NCBI GenBank assembly: GCA_023417265.1
Contig: JAEZFY010000087.1
Location: 1 to 23,344 of the forward strand
DNA from: Actinomycetes bacterium
GTDB lineage: Bacteria; Actinomycetota; Acidimicrobiia; Acidimicrobiales; Ilumatobacteraceae
Direction: 5' to 3'
DNA: 23,344 nucleotides
In this document: piece after piece, positions 1 through 7,082 of the stretch
Layout of the letters: each line of letters starts with the position of its first letter
Position numbering within the stretch: position 1 is the stretch's first letter
The notes under the pieces: model-generated
What the model was told of the DNA's origin: nothing
The model's database searches: none
Seen by the model: the letters and a program-made list of their open reading frames with translations, nothing else
Program-made: the position numbers and the translations under genes

Positions 1-2
1 CG

Positions 3-506
3 CTCGGCCTCACGCCGATGCGCCGCACGGCGCTCACGTTCCGGTACGACGGCAGCGTCGACCACCGCGACTGGCCGCTCGTGTTCAGCGCCGCCGAAAC
101 CTGGTACATCAAGCCCGAGCCGGGCCAGTTCATGGCCTCGCTCGCCGAGGAGACCCCGGTCGAGCCGCACGACGCGCAGCCCGAAGAGGAGGACCTTGCG
201 CTGTGCCTCGACCGGGTCCGCGAGGAGACCACGTTGGCCCCGCGCTCGCTGACGTCGAGCTGGGCCGGGCTGCGCACGTTCGCGCCCGACCGCGGGTTCG
301 TGCTCGGGCCCGACCCCACCGAGCCGGGCTTCGTGTGGTGCGCCGGGCAAGGCGGGTTCGGCATCCAAGCCGCCCCGGCGATCTCCGCCACGGTGGCATC
401 GCTGGTGCGCTCGGGCACGCTGCCCGACTCGGTCGTCGCCCACGGCGGCACGCTCGCTGCCGTGTCGGCGGGCCGCTTCGATGCGGTCGCGAACGTCGCT
501 CGTTGA
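3..506 (+). CDS. FAD-dependent oxidoreductase, C-terminal part (5' end outside window)
   Basis: The frame is open from the first bases of the window, so this is the 3' part of a longer gene. The visible residues resemble the C-terminal half of D-amino-acid/glycine oxidase-type (DAO fold) flavoproteins: a stretch ending in SSWAGLRTFAPDRGFVLGPDP, then a WCAGQGGFGIQAAPA segment, which is where these enzymes close over the FAD. Such enzymes oxidise an amine or amino acid using FAD in the cytosol; the substrate cannot be told from this fragment. The gene ends 20 bp before a strong hairpin and two tRNA genes and looks like ordinary core chromosome. Family assignment is by motif resemblance only; the N-terminal GxGxxG dinucleotide fold is not in the window. 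Confidence 0.75.
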   Translation, partial: LGLTPMRRTALTFRYDGSVDHRDWPLVFSAAETWYIKPEPGQFMASLAEETPVEPHDAQPEEEDLALCLDRVREETTLAPRSLTSSWAGLRTFAPDRGFVLGPDPTEPGFVWCAGQGGFGIQAAPAISATVASLVRSGTLPDSVVAHGGTLAAVSAGRFDAVANVAR

Positions 507-526
507 GCCAACGGACGGGCACACCG

Positions 527-552
527 GCGAAGTTCCTCTGAGGAACTTTCGC
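527..552 (+). terminator. Hairpin terminator-like structure
   Basis: A stem AAGTTCCT/AGGAACTT closes on a 3-nt loop and extends at its base through GCG/CGC with one bulged A. It lies 20 bp after the oxidoreductase stop and before the tRNA genes, where a terminator is expected. There is no T-tract, which is common for actinobacterial terminators. Confidence 0.55.
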
Positions 553-571
553 GTCGACATGGCAGAATGGG

Positions 572-589
572 GCGCCCCTTCGGGGGTGC
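572..589 (+). other. UUCG-tetraloop hairpin just upstream of tRNA-His
   Basis: GCGCCCC and GGGGTGC pair (one G-U) around a TTCG tetraloop, a very stable RNA hairpin. It ends 2 nt before the G-1 residue of tRNA-His. It could be a second part of the upstream terminator or a structure in the tRNA precursor leader. The pairing is seen; the role is inferred. Confidence 0.4.
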
Positions 590-591
590 AT

Positions 592-669
592 GGTGGTCGT
601 AGCTCAGGTGGTTAGAGCGCCAGGTTGTGGCCCTGGAGGCCGGGGGTTCAAGTCCCCTCGATCACCCCA
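592..669 (+). tRNA. tRNA-His (anticodon GTG)
   Basis: Complete cloverleaf: acceptor stem GTGGTCG/CGATCAC, a GCTC D-arm, anticodon stem CCAGG/CCTGG with loop TTGTGGC giving GTG at 627-629, a GGTTCAAGTCC-type T arm, and encoded CCA at 667-669. The extra G at 592 opposite C666 is the G-1:C73 pair diagnostic of histidine tRNAs. Confidence 0.95.
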
Positions 670-726
670 AAGCGGTTGGAGCGGTGTGCTGGCGGGTTCC
701 GCCCGTACACTGCTCCAGCCGTTCAG

Positions 727-798
727 CCGCCTCTAGCTCAATGGCAGAGCAGTGGACTCTTAATCCATTGGTTCTGGGTTCGAATCCCAGGGGGCGGA
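727..798 (+). tRNA. tRNA-Lys (anticodon CTT)
   Basis: Acceptor stem CCGCCTC/GGGGCGG (one T-G pair), D-arm from GCTCAATGGCAGAGC, anticodon stem GTGGA/TCCAT with loop CTCTTAA giving CTT at 759-761, T arm CTGGG/CCCAG with TTCGAAT loop, discriminator A798. CCA is not encoded, unlike in the tRNA-His gene 58 bp upstream. The following DNA carries conjugative-element genes, so the 3' end of this tRNA is a plausible integration site. No duplicate of its 3' end was found elsewhere in the window. Confidence 0.93.
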
Positions 799-872
799 CT
801 CCAAGAAATACCGATCTACCTGGTGCTTCTTGATTCCGACAGGCGGAGCCGGAGAGCCTCTGAAGGCGCCAA

Positions 873-916
873 GGTCGCTACAGGGTCGCTACAGGGTTTT
901 CGACCGGGTCGCTACA
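873..916 (+). repeat. Three direct copies of GGTCGCTACA
   Basis: GGTCGCTACA occurs at 873-882, 884-893 and 907-916, with starts 11 and 23 bp apart (about one and two helical turns). The copies lie 75 bp beyond the tRNA-Lys gene and before the first element gene. Iterated sites here are typical of recombinase or excisionase arm sites or of replication iterons. Only the repeats themselves are seen. Confidence 0.6.
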
Positions 917-952
917 AGGGGTCGCCGGTGCCGAGTGCGATATCCAGTCCCG

Positions 953-1241
953 ATGCGATCGTCGTTCGAGGGCTGGTTGTTGGTCGGCGGTATGACACAG
1001 AAGGCGGCGCGGGACTACGTGTCCCGCCTTGACCGTGTGGCTCAGGCGTACGGCGACGTCGACGCCCACTTCGCCAGGGATCGGTGCTCGTCGCTGCTGA
1101 GCGACCTGGCGTACTCGAACCGCCGCTAAGGACAGCGGCGCCCCGAACCGGTCACGCATCAAGATCGACGGCGACGTCCACAAGGGGCTCGCGTCGCTGC
1201 GCACGGCCGTCAGGAAGTACGTCGAGTTCCTCGCCGCGTAG
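953..1241 (+). pseudogene. Small element protein with one frameshift (recombinase-N-domain-like pattern)
   Basis: The first frame begins at ATG 953 with MRSSFEGWLLVGGMTQKAAR, followed by a DYVSRLDRV segment, and stops at TAA 1127. The next frame from 1128 continues with protein-like sequence containing IKIDGDVHKGLASLRTAVRK and ends in YVEFLAA with stop TAG 1239-1241. Together they read as one roughly 95-residue helical protein of the style 'W L x x x G x S x x T A x D Y v S R L', seen in SAM-like N-terminal domains of recombinases and some restriction-associated proteins. One +1 shift at about 1125-1130 restores the frame. No convincing ribosome site precedes ATG 953; GTG 938 is an alternative start. 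It converges end to end with the ardC-like gene, with no gap. Function is unknown. Confidence 0.5.
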
Positions 1242-2809
1242 TCACGCGGCGGGTTCGGGTGGCGGGGTTGGTTCGGGTGCGCGTACTGCCGGCGTGGGTT
1301 CGAGGCCTGTCCGCGCTGCGCCGCCTTTGCCGGTCCATTGGTCGATGAGTGTGAGGCCGCGGTCGGAGCGGTTGGTGCTGGTTTCTGAGGGGTGGCCTTG
1401 GCGGCGGAGGCGTTCTTCGACGAGGTTGATCACATTGGATGGCATGTTGCTGGTTGTGGCGAGGTGCATTGCTCCGGCGGGGTGTTTGCCTGCTGAGACG
1501 AGTAGGTCGACGACGAGTTCGTCGGCGATTTCCTTGGCTCGGCGCGGGGTGGTGAGGGCTTCGTTGACGTCGTCGGGGTGGTAGAGCGGGCCGTAGTTGC
1601 CGGTTGCGTCGGTGACGTTGACCGACATGCGTGGCGGATCGTCCGGTCATCGATGTCTTCGGCGCGCAGCACGGCAACGCACGCGCCGGCCGAGGCGCCG
1701 CTTTCGGCGAGCACGATCGCTTGGCCGCCGGGTCTGCCGACCACTGAGCGGATCCTCGCGTCGCCGTGGTCGCAGCCGGGGATCGCGGCCGCGAGTCGTA
1801 TCCAGTCGATGTCGCCGGCCGCGAGGTGTTCGTAGATCACTTCGTCCGCGGTGCCGGGAACGGCTCGGCGTTCGGGGCGGGCGGGTGCCGTTGTCCGTTC
1901 GTGTGCAGCGGACACGGCTTGGGCGATCGGGTTCGGTCGCAGGTCGACGCCGAGTTCGGACTCGATGCCGCTGATGATCTTGCGGGCCGTGGTCAGCACG
2001 GCCTGGGCGGTGTCCTGGATCCGTTCGGGGTCGCCGGCCGCCCACGAGGCGACGTACGGGATCGAGTATTCGGCGGAGTCGACGCCGAGCAGGTCGCACA
2101 CGACGAATGCCACCGACTCGGCTTCGACCTCGACGCGTTCGTGGAGCTTGCCGCCGGTCTCGCCGAGTGTGGGGTCGTACATCAGTACGTGGGCGACTTC
2201 GTGGATCTGTGTCTTGAGCGCTTGTTGGGGTGGCAGGTCGTCGCGCACGATCACCGCCCGCTCGACGAACTTGGTGATCCCCTTGGCCTCCGGCACACTG
2301 TCGATCGGGCCACGCGTGAGCGTGAACCCCGCCGCGTAGATCTGACTCGCCACTGCGTCCCACAACTCCGGTGGCGGGTCCTGGCCATCGAGCAAGGTCG
2401 GCTGCGCCGGAAGATCGGGCGGCGACACCAACTGTGCCTGGCAGAAGACGGGCACGAGCTTGTAGCCGACGATCGCCGGTGCGGTCGGCAGTCCGGTGTC
2501 GGGGTCGACCTCCTGGTTGCGTGCCCGGATCGGAGCGAACACACGAAGCGCGGTCTCGCCTTTGCGGATACGGCACGGTTGGCCATCCTCGGCAGTGATC
2601 TGCTTCCACGTCGGGAACGACGCCACCAACCCGTCGGCACCCTGCACGGCGAGCAGCATCTGGTTGTTCGGCGAGTACCGGTGGAACGAACCCGCCATCT
2701 TCAGCATGTTCTGCCAGTCCTCGCTCGACGTGAGCGTTGTGACCCCCTCACGCAAGGTTGCGTGAGCAGCGAACAGCCGCTCCTCGTGGGTTCCATGAGC
2801 CATGTCCAT
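1242..2809 (-). CDS. ArdC-like antirestriction protein (frame changes near its C-terminus)
   Basis: The N-terminal 130 residues match the ArdC single-stranded-DNA-binding domain (FHRYSPNNQMLL, then a FPTWKQ motif and GQPCRIRKGETALRVFAP). The C-terminal part is a zincin-type metalloprotease domain: H203-E-V-A-H207 and a downstream EVEAESVAF glutamate as third zinc ligand. Such proteins are carried by conjugative elements and protect incoming DNA from restriction in the recipient. ATG 2809 is preferred over an in-frame ATG at 2833 because the leader up to 2810 is shared, with the same 17-nt spacing, by the gene starting at 4057. After about codon 395 (near 1627) the open frame becomes low-complexity Ser/Thr/Pro, while the adjacent frame, beginning SVNVTDATGNYGPLYHPDD, looks like real protein to the stop at 1242. 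So either one frameshift is present or a second gene starts at ATG 1628. Confidence 0.75.
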
Positions 2810-2880
2810 GGCTCGACCGTGAACGCGGGACATCCCTCATCACCGCCCACACAGCCACCCACGTCAGTTCCCGTTGGGCT
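2810..2880 (-). promoter_or_regulatory. ardC leader with palindrome GGGATGTCCC, shared with the 4057 gene
   Basis: Reading on the minus strand, the leader contains ACGTGGGTGGC, GTGTGGGCGGTGATGA, then GGGATGTCCC (2836-2827), then CGTTCACGGT, then ATG at 2809. The spacing from the palindrome to ATG is 17 nt. The same order, with GGGACGTCCC and also 17 nt, precedes the gene at 4057. This looks like a common operator or promoter. It overlaps the last codons of the traG pseudogene. Confidence 0.6.
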
Positions 2881-3964
2881 GCCTGATCCGGGGAGGTTCG
2901 GGGCCGCTCTCCTCCCAGTACTTTCGGGCTTTGAGGTGGGCGGGAGGCAGGGTGCCGTGGATGAGTACGGCTTCGCCGGGGCGGACTTGACGCAGGAGGT
3001 GGAACGGGGTGAGGGCCTCACGGTGGGTGGACTCCGACACGCTCCGGCGTGAGCCACCGCCGAGGTCGAACGAGGTCGACCGGCGTGTCACGTCCGCCGA
3101 GCAGGCGGCTCACGTAGTCGAGGGTGGCCGCGTCAGAAGCGCCGGAGAACACGACCTTGGTGAGGTGGTTCGTGAGCACGCCGTCGGAGCGCTTCCCGTA
3201 GGCCGCGTCGAGTTGCGCCTTGGACTGCCAGATCGTGACCAGCAAGATTCCGATACCTGCGCAAGTGGCTGCCACACTCGGGTTTCGCTGATGCCGTCGC
3301 GATGCTCGGGGTCGCGTCGATCAGGTCCCGCTTGACCGACACGACCATGGCGGGGCCGTCCCAATCGAGCAGACCGGCGATCACGTTGACCGTCTTGCCG
3401 GACCGTGGGGGCCCGATCACCGCCACCGAGCCCCGGTCGCCCTGGCGCGTCGACACGCGCCGATTCGCCGCCTCGGCTGCCTTGCGGTCCTCCGTGGCGA
3501 CCAGCCGCCCGTGCACCCGGCCGAGCACGAACCGCCCCGTCGGGACCGGCTGGTCGACAACCAGCGGCGCGAGGTCGTGGCGGCTGGCGAAGTGCGCCCG
3601 TGTCTCGACACCGAGCCGGACGCGCCCACGGTCACGCGTGACTCGCCAAATGCGCAGCAACAACATGGACACGGAAGCAAGGCACACGACGACGGCTGCT
3701 GTGCACAGCCAGTAGACGAACGGACCCGGCAGCGCCGCTCGGTCGAGTTCGGATCGCCACGCCACCCGCGGGTCGCCGATGTGCTGAGGAAGACGGAACG
3801 CCGCACGGAGGGCATCGGACAGACCCCCCGCTCAGCCGCCCGCCTGCGACCAGCGCGGCCAGGGCAGCTCCGAGCCACACGACCGCGCCCGAGGCGGCGA
3901 CGAAGCCAGCGAGTACCAGCAACGCACTCTCCCCGGCTGACAGGTGAGTCGGGTGGTCGTTCAT
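2864..3964 (-). pseudogene. traG/virD4-type conjugative coupling protein, broken and internally deleted
   Basis: The type IV coupling ATPase pumps DNA into the conjugation channel. Pieces in order on the minus strand: ATG 3964, an N-terminal membrane segment (ALLVLAGFVAASGAVVWLGA); after a run of six G (plus-strand C 3824-3829) the frame slips to LRAAFRLPQHIGDPRVAW, a second membrane segment and Walker A GPPRSGKT with VSVKRDLIDAT; then a third frame with DGISETRVWQPLAQ (the family's 'PTGxS...W.PL' motif); then, across about 3255-3262, an abrupt jump to GIGILLVTIWQSKAQLDAAYG, the family's far-downstream 'QS..Q....YG' motif; then a final frame from about 3090 with RPGEAVLIHGTLPPAHLKAR to stop 2864. 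Walker B and roughly 200-300 residues are missing. It cannot encode a working coupling protein. Confidence 0.85.
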
Positions 3965-4056
3965 CGGCGTTTCCCCAGGTCAGGCACGAACGTGGGCGGC
4001 AACGTGGGCGGCGACGTGGGTGGTGACTTGGGACGTCCCCCGTTCACGGTGGCCGG
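3965..4056. promoter_or_regulatory. Divergent control region with 12-bp repeats and GGGACGTCCC palindrome
   Basis: Between the divergent traG pseudogene and the gene at 4057 lie tandem 12-mers AACGTGGGCGGC, AACGTGGGCGGC, GACGTGGGTGGT (about 3989-4024), then the perfect palindrome GGGACGTCCC (4030-4039), CGTTCACGGT and ATG 4057. The block is homologous to the ardC leader. Repeats plus a palindrome between divergent genes suggest a repressor or activator site; the regulator is not identifiable here. Confidence 0.6.
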
Positions 4057-4617
4057 ATGAACGAACACTTCATCCCCAACCGCCGGATCCCGAACCCCGG
4101 CCCGCACATCGCCACGCCGGCCACGACCCACCTCCTCGGCGAACTCGACGAGTTGGCACGCCGACAGTCCGAGGTCACAGCGCTCGTCGTCGCCATCCGG
4201 AACGGTGACAACGCACACCTCCTCGAAGTTGTCCACCGGGCGCAACTGGGCGTCAACGACGCGGCGCTGATCGCACTCGGCACCGCCGAGCATCTCGGTA
4301 ACCGCCTGGCCGCTCGCGCGCGGCGACGCCACGCCCGCCAGTCCGAGCGCAAGTGGGCGAACGAACTGCCGACCAGCGGCGTCGACTTCCCCGAATGCAG
4401 CGTCGAGATCGACGACCACGTCTTCGCCCGAATCGAACTCGCCACGCTCGCCCGCGCAGCCACCGCCGGCATCATCCAGCCCCGTCAATGGGACGGAATC
4501 CGCGCCCTCGCACGGGCCGAGTTCGGCGTCCAGAAGCTCAAGGCGACAGAGCGCAAGCGACTCGAACGAGCGCGGCGAGCCCTCGCGGAGCACCCCGATC
4601 TGCGGTTCGTGGCATAG
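4057..4617 (+). CDS. Conserved-looking element protein of unknown function (186 aa)
   Basis: A soluble, charged, mostly helical protein with no signal peptide or membrane segment. It begins MNEHFIPNRRIPNPGPHIAT, followed by ELDELARRQSEVTALVVAIRNG, a strongly basic centre (RLAARARRRHARQSERK) and a helical, basic C-terminus (KLKATERKRLERARRALAEH). I do not recognise a family. The basic helical segments would suit DNA or RNA binding, but that is inference. Its leader is the near twin of the ardC leader, so the two are probably co-regulated and belong to the same element. The frame is intact although the flanking element genes are broken. Confidence 0.7.
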   Translation: MNEHFIPNRRIPNPGPHIATPATTHLLGELDELARRQSEVTALVVAIRNGDNAHLLEVVHRAQLGVNDAALIALGTAEHLGNRLAARARRRHARQSERKWANELPTSGVDFPECSVEIDDHVFARIELATLARAATAGIIQPRQWDGIRALARAEFGVQKLKATERKRLERARRALAEHPDLRFVA

Positions 4618-5273
4618 TCCCACGCCCTCCCATGACCGCCGAACTGACTCACCTGTGACGCGCCGGTTCAACATCGGGCGGCGGCGACTCGGCAAGCCCT
4701 CCGTCTTGCAGCCACCGCGGCCACGGTGCTCGGCCCCGACGCGACGGGGGCGCTCGCGATGCTGTCTGGTCGAGAGCTCCGACGAACAAAGGGTGGACGC
4801 AGGGCAAGGTCAGCTGGGCCCCGCGTCAAGTCGACGACACGGCAGGGCCGCACGTGCCACTGTGGCGCTGGCGGCCGACTGCGCGAGCGACGACAGCACC
4901 ACCGGCCGGGTAAATACGCTCGCCGGCACCGCCGAGGCAACCAGCGCCGCGCCAGCCCACTACCGCGGCCCCGCTGACAGCGCAACTGTGTCGCGCCCCA
5001 CATCCAGCGCACCGACGCACACGGCGGGGACGTGAGCGTCAGATCGCGCGGCGTCGACACGACGGGTCGGGATCCCGACGCCGTTCCTTGTCGAAAGCGC
5101 GGAGGTGGGCACGCACGCCGCATGATCCGCGGCCGCAGATTTTCGTGTGCTGTAATCGGCGGGCTCGGCCGGACACACCAGGGCACCGGCATCCAGCCGT
5201 CCTAGTCGGGTGCACGACTGGCGCCACCGACAGAACTCTCAACGACGACCGCACATTCATGCGGGAGGAACCG
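4618..5273. other. 656-bp stretch without a convincing gene
   Basis: No frame here keeps coding character. ATG 4632 opens MTAELTHL and stops at once. This resembles the traG start (MNDHPTHLSAGE) and shares GACTCACCTGT with it at the DNA level, so the start of the region may be a decayed traG-like copy. The remainder probably holds the promoter of the 5274 gene; I see no clear -10/-35 pair. Confidence 0.4.
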
Positions 5274-5717
5274 ATGAAGATCAACGGTCGACTAGGCGGC
5301 AAGCTCGCACTAGTCCTAGCGTTCACCCCGCTCGTCGGAATCGGGCCGCCCTTACCTGCGTTCGCGGCGACCGACGTCGTCGACGGTGTTTGCCACTCGA
5401 ACGAGATCTGCCATTTCGAGGACAACAGCTACGGGGGCCGCGTCGCAGACTGGAATGCCTGCGAGCCGAATTGGTCGTGCGGGATCGCGAACTTCACCGA
5501 GTGGGAGTACTACGGCACGTCGACGAACGTCAACGACCGGGTCAACTCGTTGAAGAACCGGCTCACGGCGACGGGCAGCTCGACATGGGCGATGGTTGCC
5601 CAGCACTCGTTCGGTGGAGGGACGCTTGTGTGCTACCCGAAGGGGGCCGCGTACGTGTCGACCGGAGCTATCACCAATGAGGACTCCTCGATGTGGGTGT
5701 CCTACAACTACTGCTGA
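5274..5717 (+). CDS. Secreted peptidase inhibitor family I36-like protein
   Basis: 147 residues. ATG 5274 is preceded by GGAGGAA at the right distance; an upstream in-frame extension lacks a signal peptide. The signal peptide runs to about residue 31 (LALVLAFTPLVGIGPP then AFA|AT). The mature part has the I36 (SMI-like, beta/gamma-crystallin-type) pattern: a Cys pair around CHSNEICHFEDNSYGG, a WSC..ANFTEW segment, and NDRVNSLKNR, where family members have 'NDRxSSVxN', plus further Cys near the end. Known family members inhibit metalloproteases outside the cell. It is the first of four closely spaced plus-strand genes for exported proteins; the next start is 12 bp after its stop. The target protease is unknown. 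Confidence 0.8.
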   Translation: MKINGRLGGKLALVLAFTPLVGIGPPLPAFAATDVVDGVCHSNEICHFEDNSYGGRVADWNACEPNWSCGIANFTEWEYYGTSTNVNDRVNSLKNRLTATGSSTWAMVAQHSFGGGTLVCYPKGAAYVSTGAITNEDSSMWVSYNYC

Positions 5718-5729
5718 GTGGAGCACACG

Positions 5730-6548
5730 ATGAAGCAGAACATCTTCCGTTCGATCACCGTCCGAGCCGGTCTTGTGGCCGTCACCGCCGGCGTACTCGC
5801 CGTTGCGGCTTTCGCCAACAGCTCCCGCACGTCAGCTGAACGGCCCGCCCCGCAACTAGAGGTTCGCGGCACGACGGTGGACGCGGACGAGTTTTCGCTC
5901 GGTGCTCTGCACGACCGCGCAACACTGGACGCGATCGAGGAAGCGCGCGTCAACGTGTTCGACACGTGCATGGCAGAACGCGGCTTCGAGCATTCGCCCA
6001 CAGCTGACCCCGACGCCGGCGAGGACGCGTACACGCTCGCCTTCGAAGCGGCTGCGTACGGCCCCGATGCATGGGAGCTCGGTCCGCCCACCGTGAAGCT
6101 GCCCGAGGGGACGACCACGAGCGACGGTGTCGTCTGGCAGCCAGGCAGCTGCGCCTTCGAGCAGGACGCGCAGTTCGCGACAGACCCGCACATGCGTGAA
6201 GCGCTCCGGTACCGGATCATGATGCTTGAGATCGAAGCGAACCAGGCGACCGTTGACGACTCCCGATTTGCGCCGCTGCTCAAGGCGTGGACCGAGTGCA
6301 ACGGCAATGGTGACGCCACAGCTCTGCTCGAGGCGCTCGATCCTGCCGATGACCGCCCCGGCCGGATCCGCCCGGGCCGGCTTGCCGGGTCGCCGGAACG
6401 CACATGCGTCACCGCCGAGACGCGCTCAGCACTGGCCGAGATCCGCGGCCGACACCACGCGTGGGCAGCCGAGGACAACCACGAAGTCATCGAGGCATGG
6501 GTAGACATGATCGACCGTCAGGCCGTCGCGGTCAGAGGCGGCCGATAG
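5730..6548 (+). CDS. Exported protein of unknown function with CMAERGF motif (272 aa)
   Basis: ATG 5730 has GTGGAG eight bases upstream; an in-frame GTG at 5718 gives a poorer signal sequence. Residues 12-35 form a signal peptide or anchor (GLVAVTAGVLAVAAFANSS). The mature part is acidic and helical with four cysteines, including DTCMAERGFEHS near residue 80 and TECNGNG near 190. Short 'C-M-x-x-x-G-F/Y' motifs of this type are frequent in uncharacterised actinobacterial secreted proteins and lipoproteins often found beside ABC exporters. No catalytic motif is visible. It probably shares a transcript with the I36-like gene. It acts outside the membrane; function is not known. Confidence 0.75.
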   Translation: MKQNIFRSITVRAGLVAVTAGVLAVAAFANSSRTSAERPAPQLEVRGTTVDADEFSLGALHDRATLDAIEEARVNVFDTCMAERGFEHSPTADPDAGEDAYTLAFEAAAYGPDAWELGPPTVKLPEGTTTSDGVVWQPGSCAFEQDAQFATDPHMREALRYRIMMLEIEANQATVDDSRFAPLLKAWTECNGNGDATALLEALDPADDRPGRIRPGRLAGSPERTCVTAETRSALAEIRGRHHAWAAEDNHEVIEAWVDMIDRQAVAVRGGR

Positions 6549-6698
6549 GTGCGAGAACAACTCGAGCACAGCGCAAGCGACCGCGAGCTTGCCAGCGCGC
6601 CCACGTCCGATCGCCGCTGGCGATGCCCCGGTGCCCGCTCAAGCATGGATTAGAAGCGCGCTTGGTTCATCCGGCCACGAACAAGGAGTGTCGACACG

Positions 6699-7082
6699 AT
6701 GGGTCGCCGATGGCAGAAGACATTCGCTGCAATAGCGCTCCCGTTGGGTGTGCTCATTCACGCAACAACAACCCATGCGGCCTGCCCGTACATGGCCCAC
6801 AATGTGACCACGCTGATCAGCATCAACGGCGTACCATCCTACGGCAAGCACCTCAACTATGGTGTCGGGGTCTCCCAAGGCTACAAAGCTCACACGTTAG
6901 GCGACGCGTACAAGACCGAGGTCGTCACGTGCAGCGGGCTGAACTGCCCCACTGACGGTTCGGCATGGGTGTATCAGATGTACGTGTGGGTGCAGGCGAC
7001 CGGCCAGTTCAACGTGATCCAGAGCAACCACATGCTGATCTACACGACACGACTCGAGGAAGCATGCCGGGCCGCGCTGTGA
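6699..7082 (+). CDS. Small secreted protein of unknown function (127 aa)
   Basis: ATG 6699 follows AAGGAGTG at good spacing. The signal peptide covers residues 1-27 (FAAIALPLGVLIHATTTHA|A). The mature 100 residues are rich in Tyr, Gly and beta-branched residues, with four Cys (ACPY, VTCSGLNC, EACRAAL), and contain SYGKHLNYGVGVSQGYKAH. Size and composition resemble small secreted bacteriocins or inhibitors, and the GxxYGVGV.Q segment faintly recalls lactococcin-972-type peptides, but the match is too weak to name. It overlaps the next gene by 19 bp (4 bp if that gene starts at GTG 7079), which implies translational coupling. The 150 bp before it contain a 35-codon GTG ORF (6549) of doubtful reality. 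Confidence 0.7.
   Translation: MGRRWQKTFAAIALPLGVLIHATTTHAACPYMAHNVTTLISINGVPSYGKHLNYGVGVSQGYKAHTLGDAYKTEVVTCSGLNCPTDGSAWVYQMYVWVQATGQFNVIQSNHMLIYTTRLEEACRAAL

Noticed and set aside
873..916. CRISPR array
   Set aside because: Only three 10-bp copies with spacers of 1 and 13 nt; no CRISPR-like repeat length or cas genes.
625..1032. Open frames running across both tRNA genes
   Set aside because: They translate tRNA sequence; both cloverleaves are complete.
1766..3052. 428-codon open frame on the plus strand
   Set aside because: Antisense to the ardC-like gene and the traG remnant; composition is typical of an antisense shadow.
4057..4617. Relaxase or replication-initiator identity for the 186-aa protein
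   Set aside because: No HUH, Tyr or primase motif is visible; only basic helices, which is not enough.
3961..4695. 244-codon minus-strand frame opposite the 4057 gene
   Set aside because: The 4057 gene has the shared leader and a natural start; the minus frame has repetitive SPPTSPPTLPPT, which comes only from the 12-bp DNA repeats.
6699..7082. Naming the 127-residue protein a lactococcin-972 bacteriocin
   Set aside because: Only a vague GxxYGVGV segment; the family's terminal motifs and neighbouring DUF-type immunity genes are not next to it.
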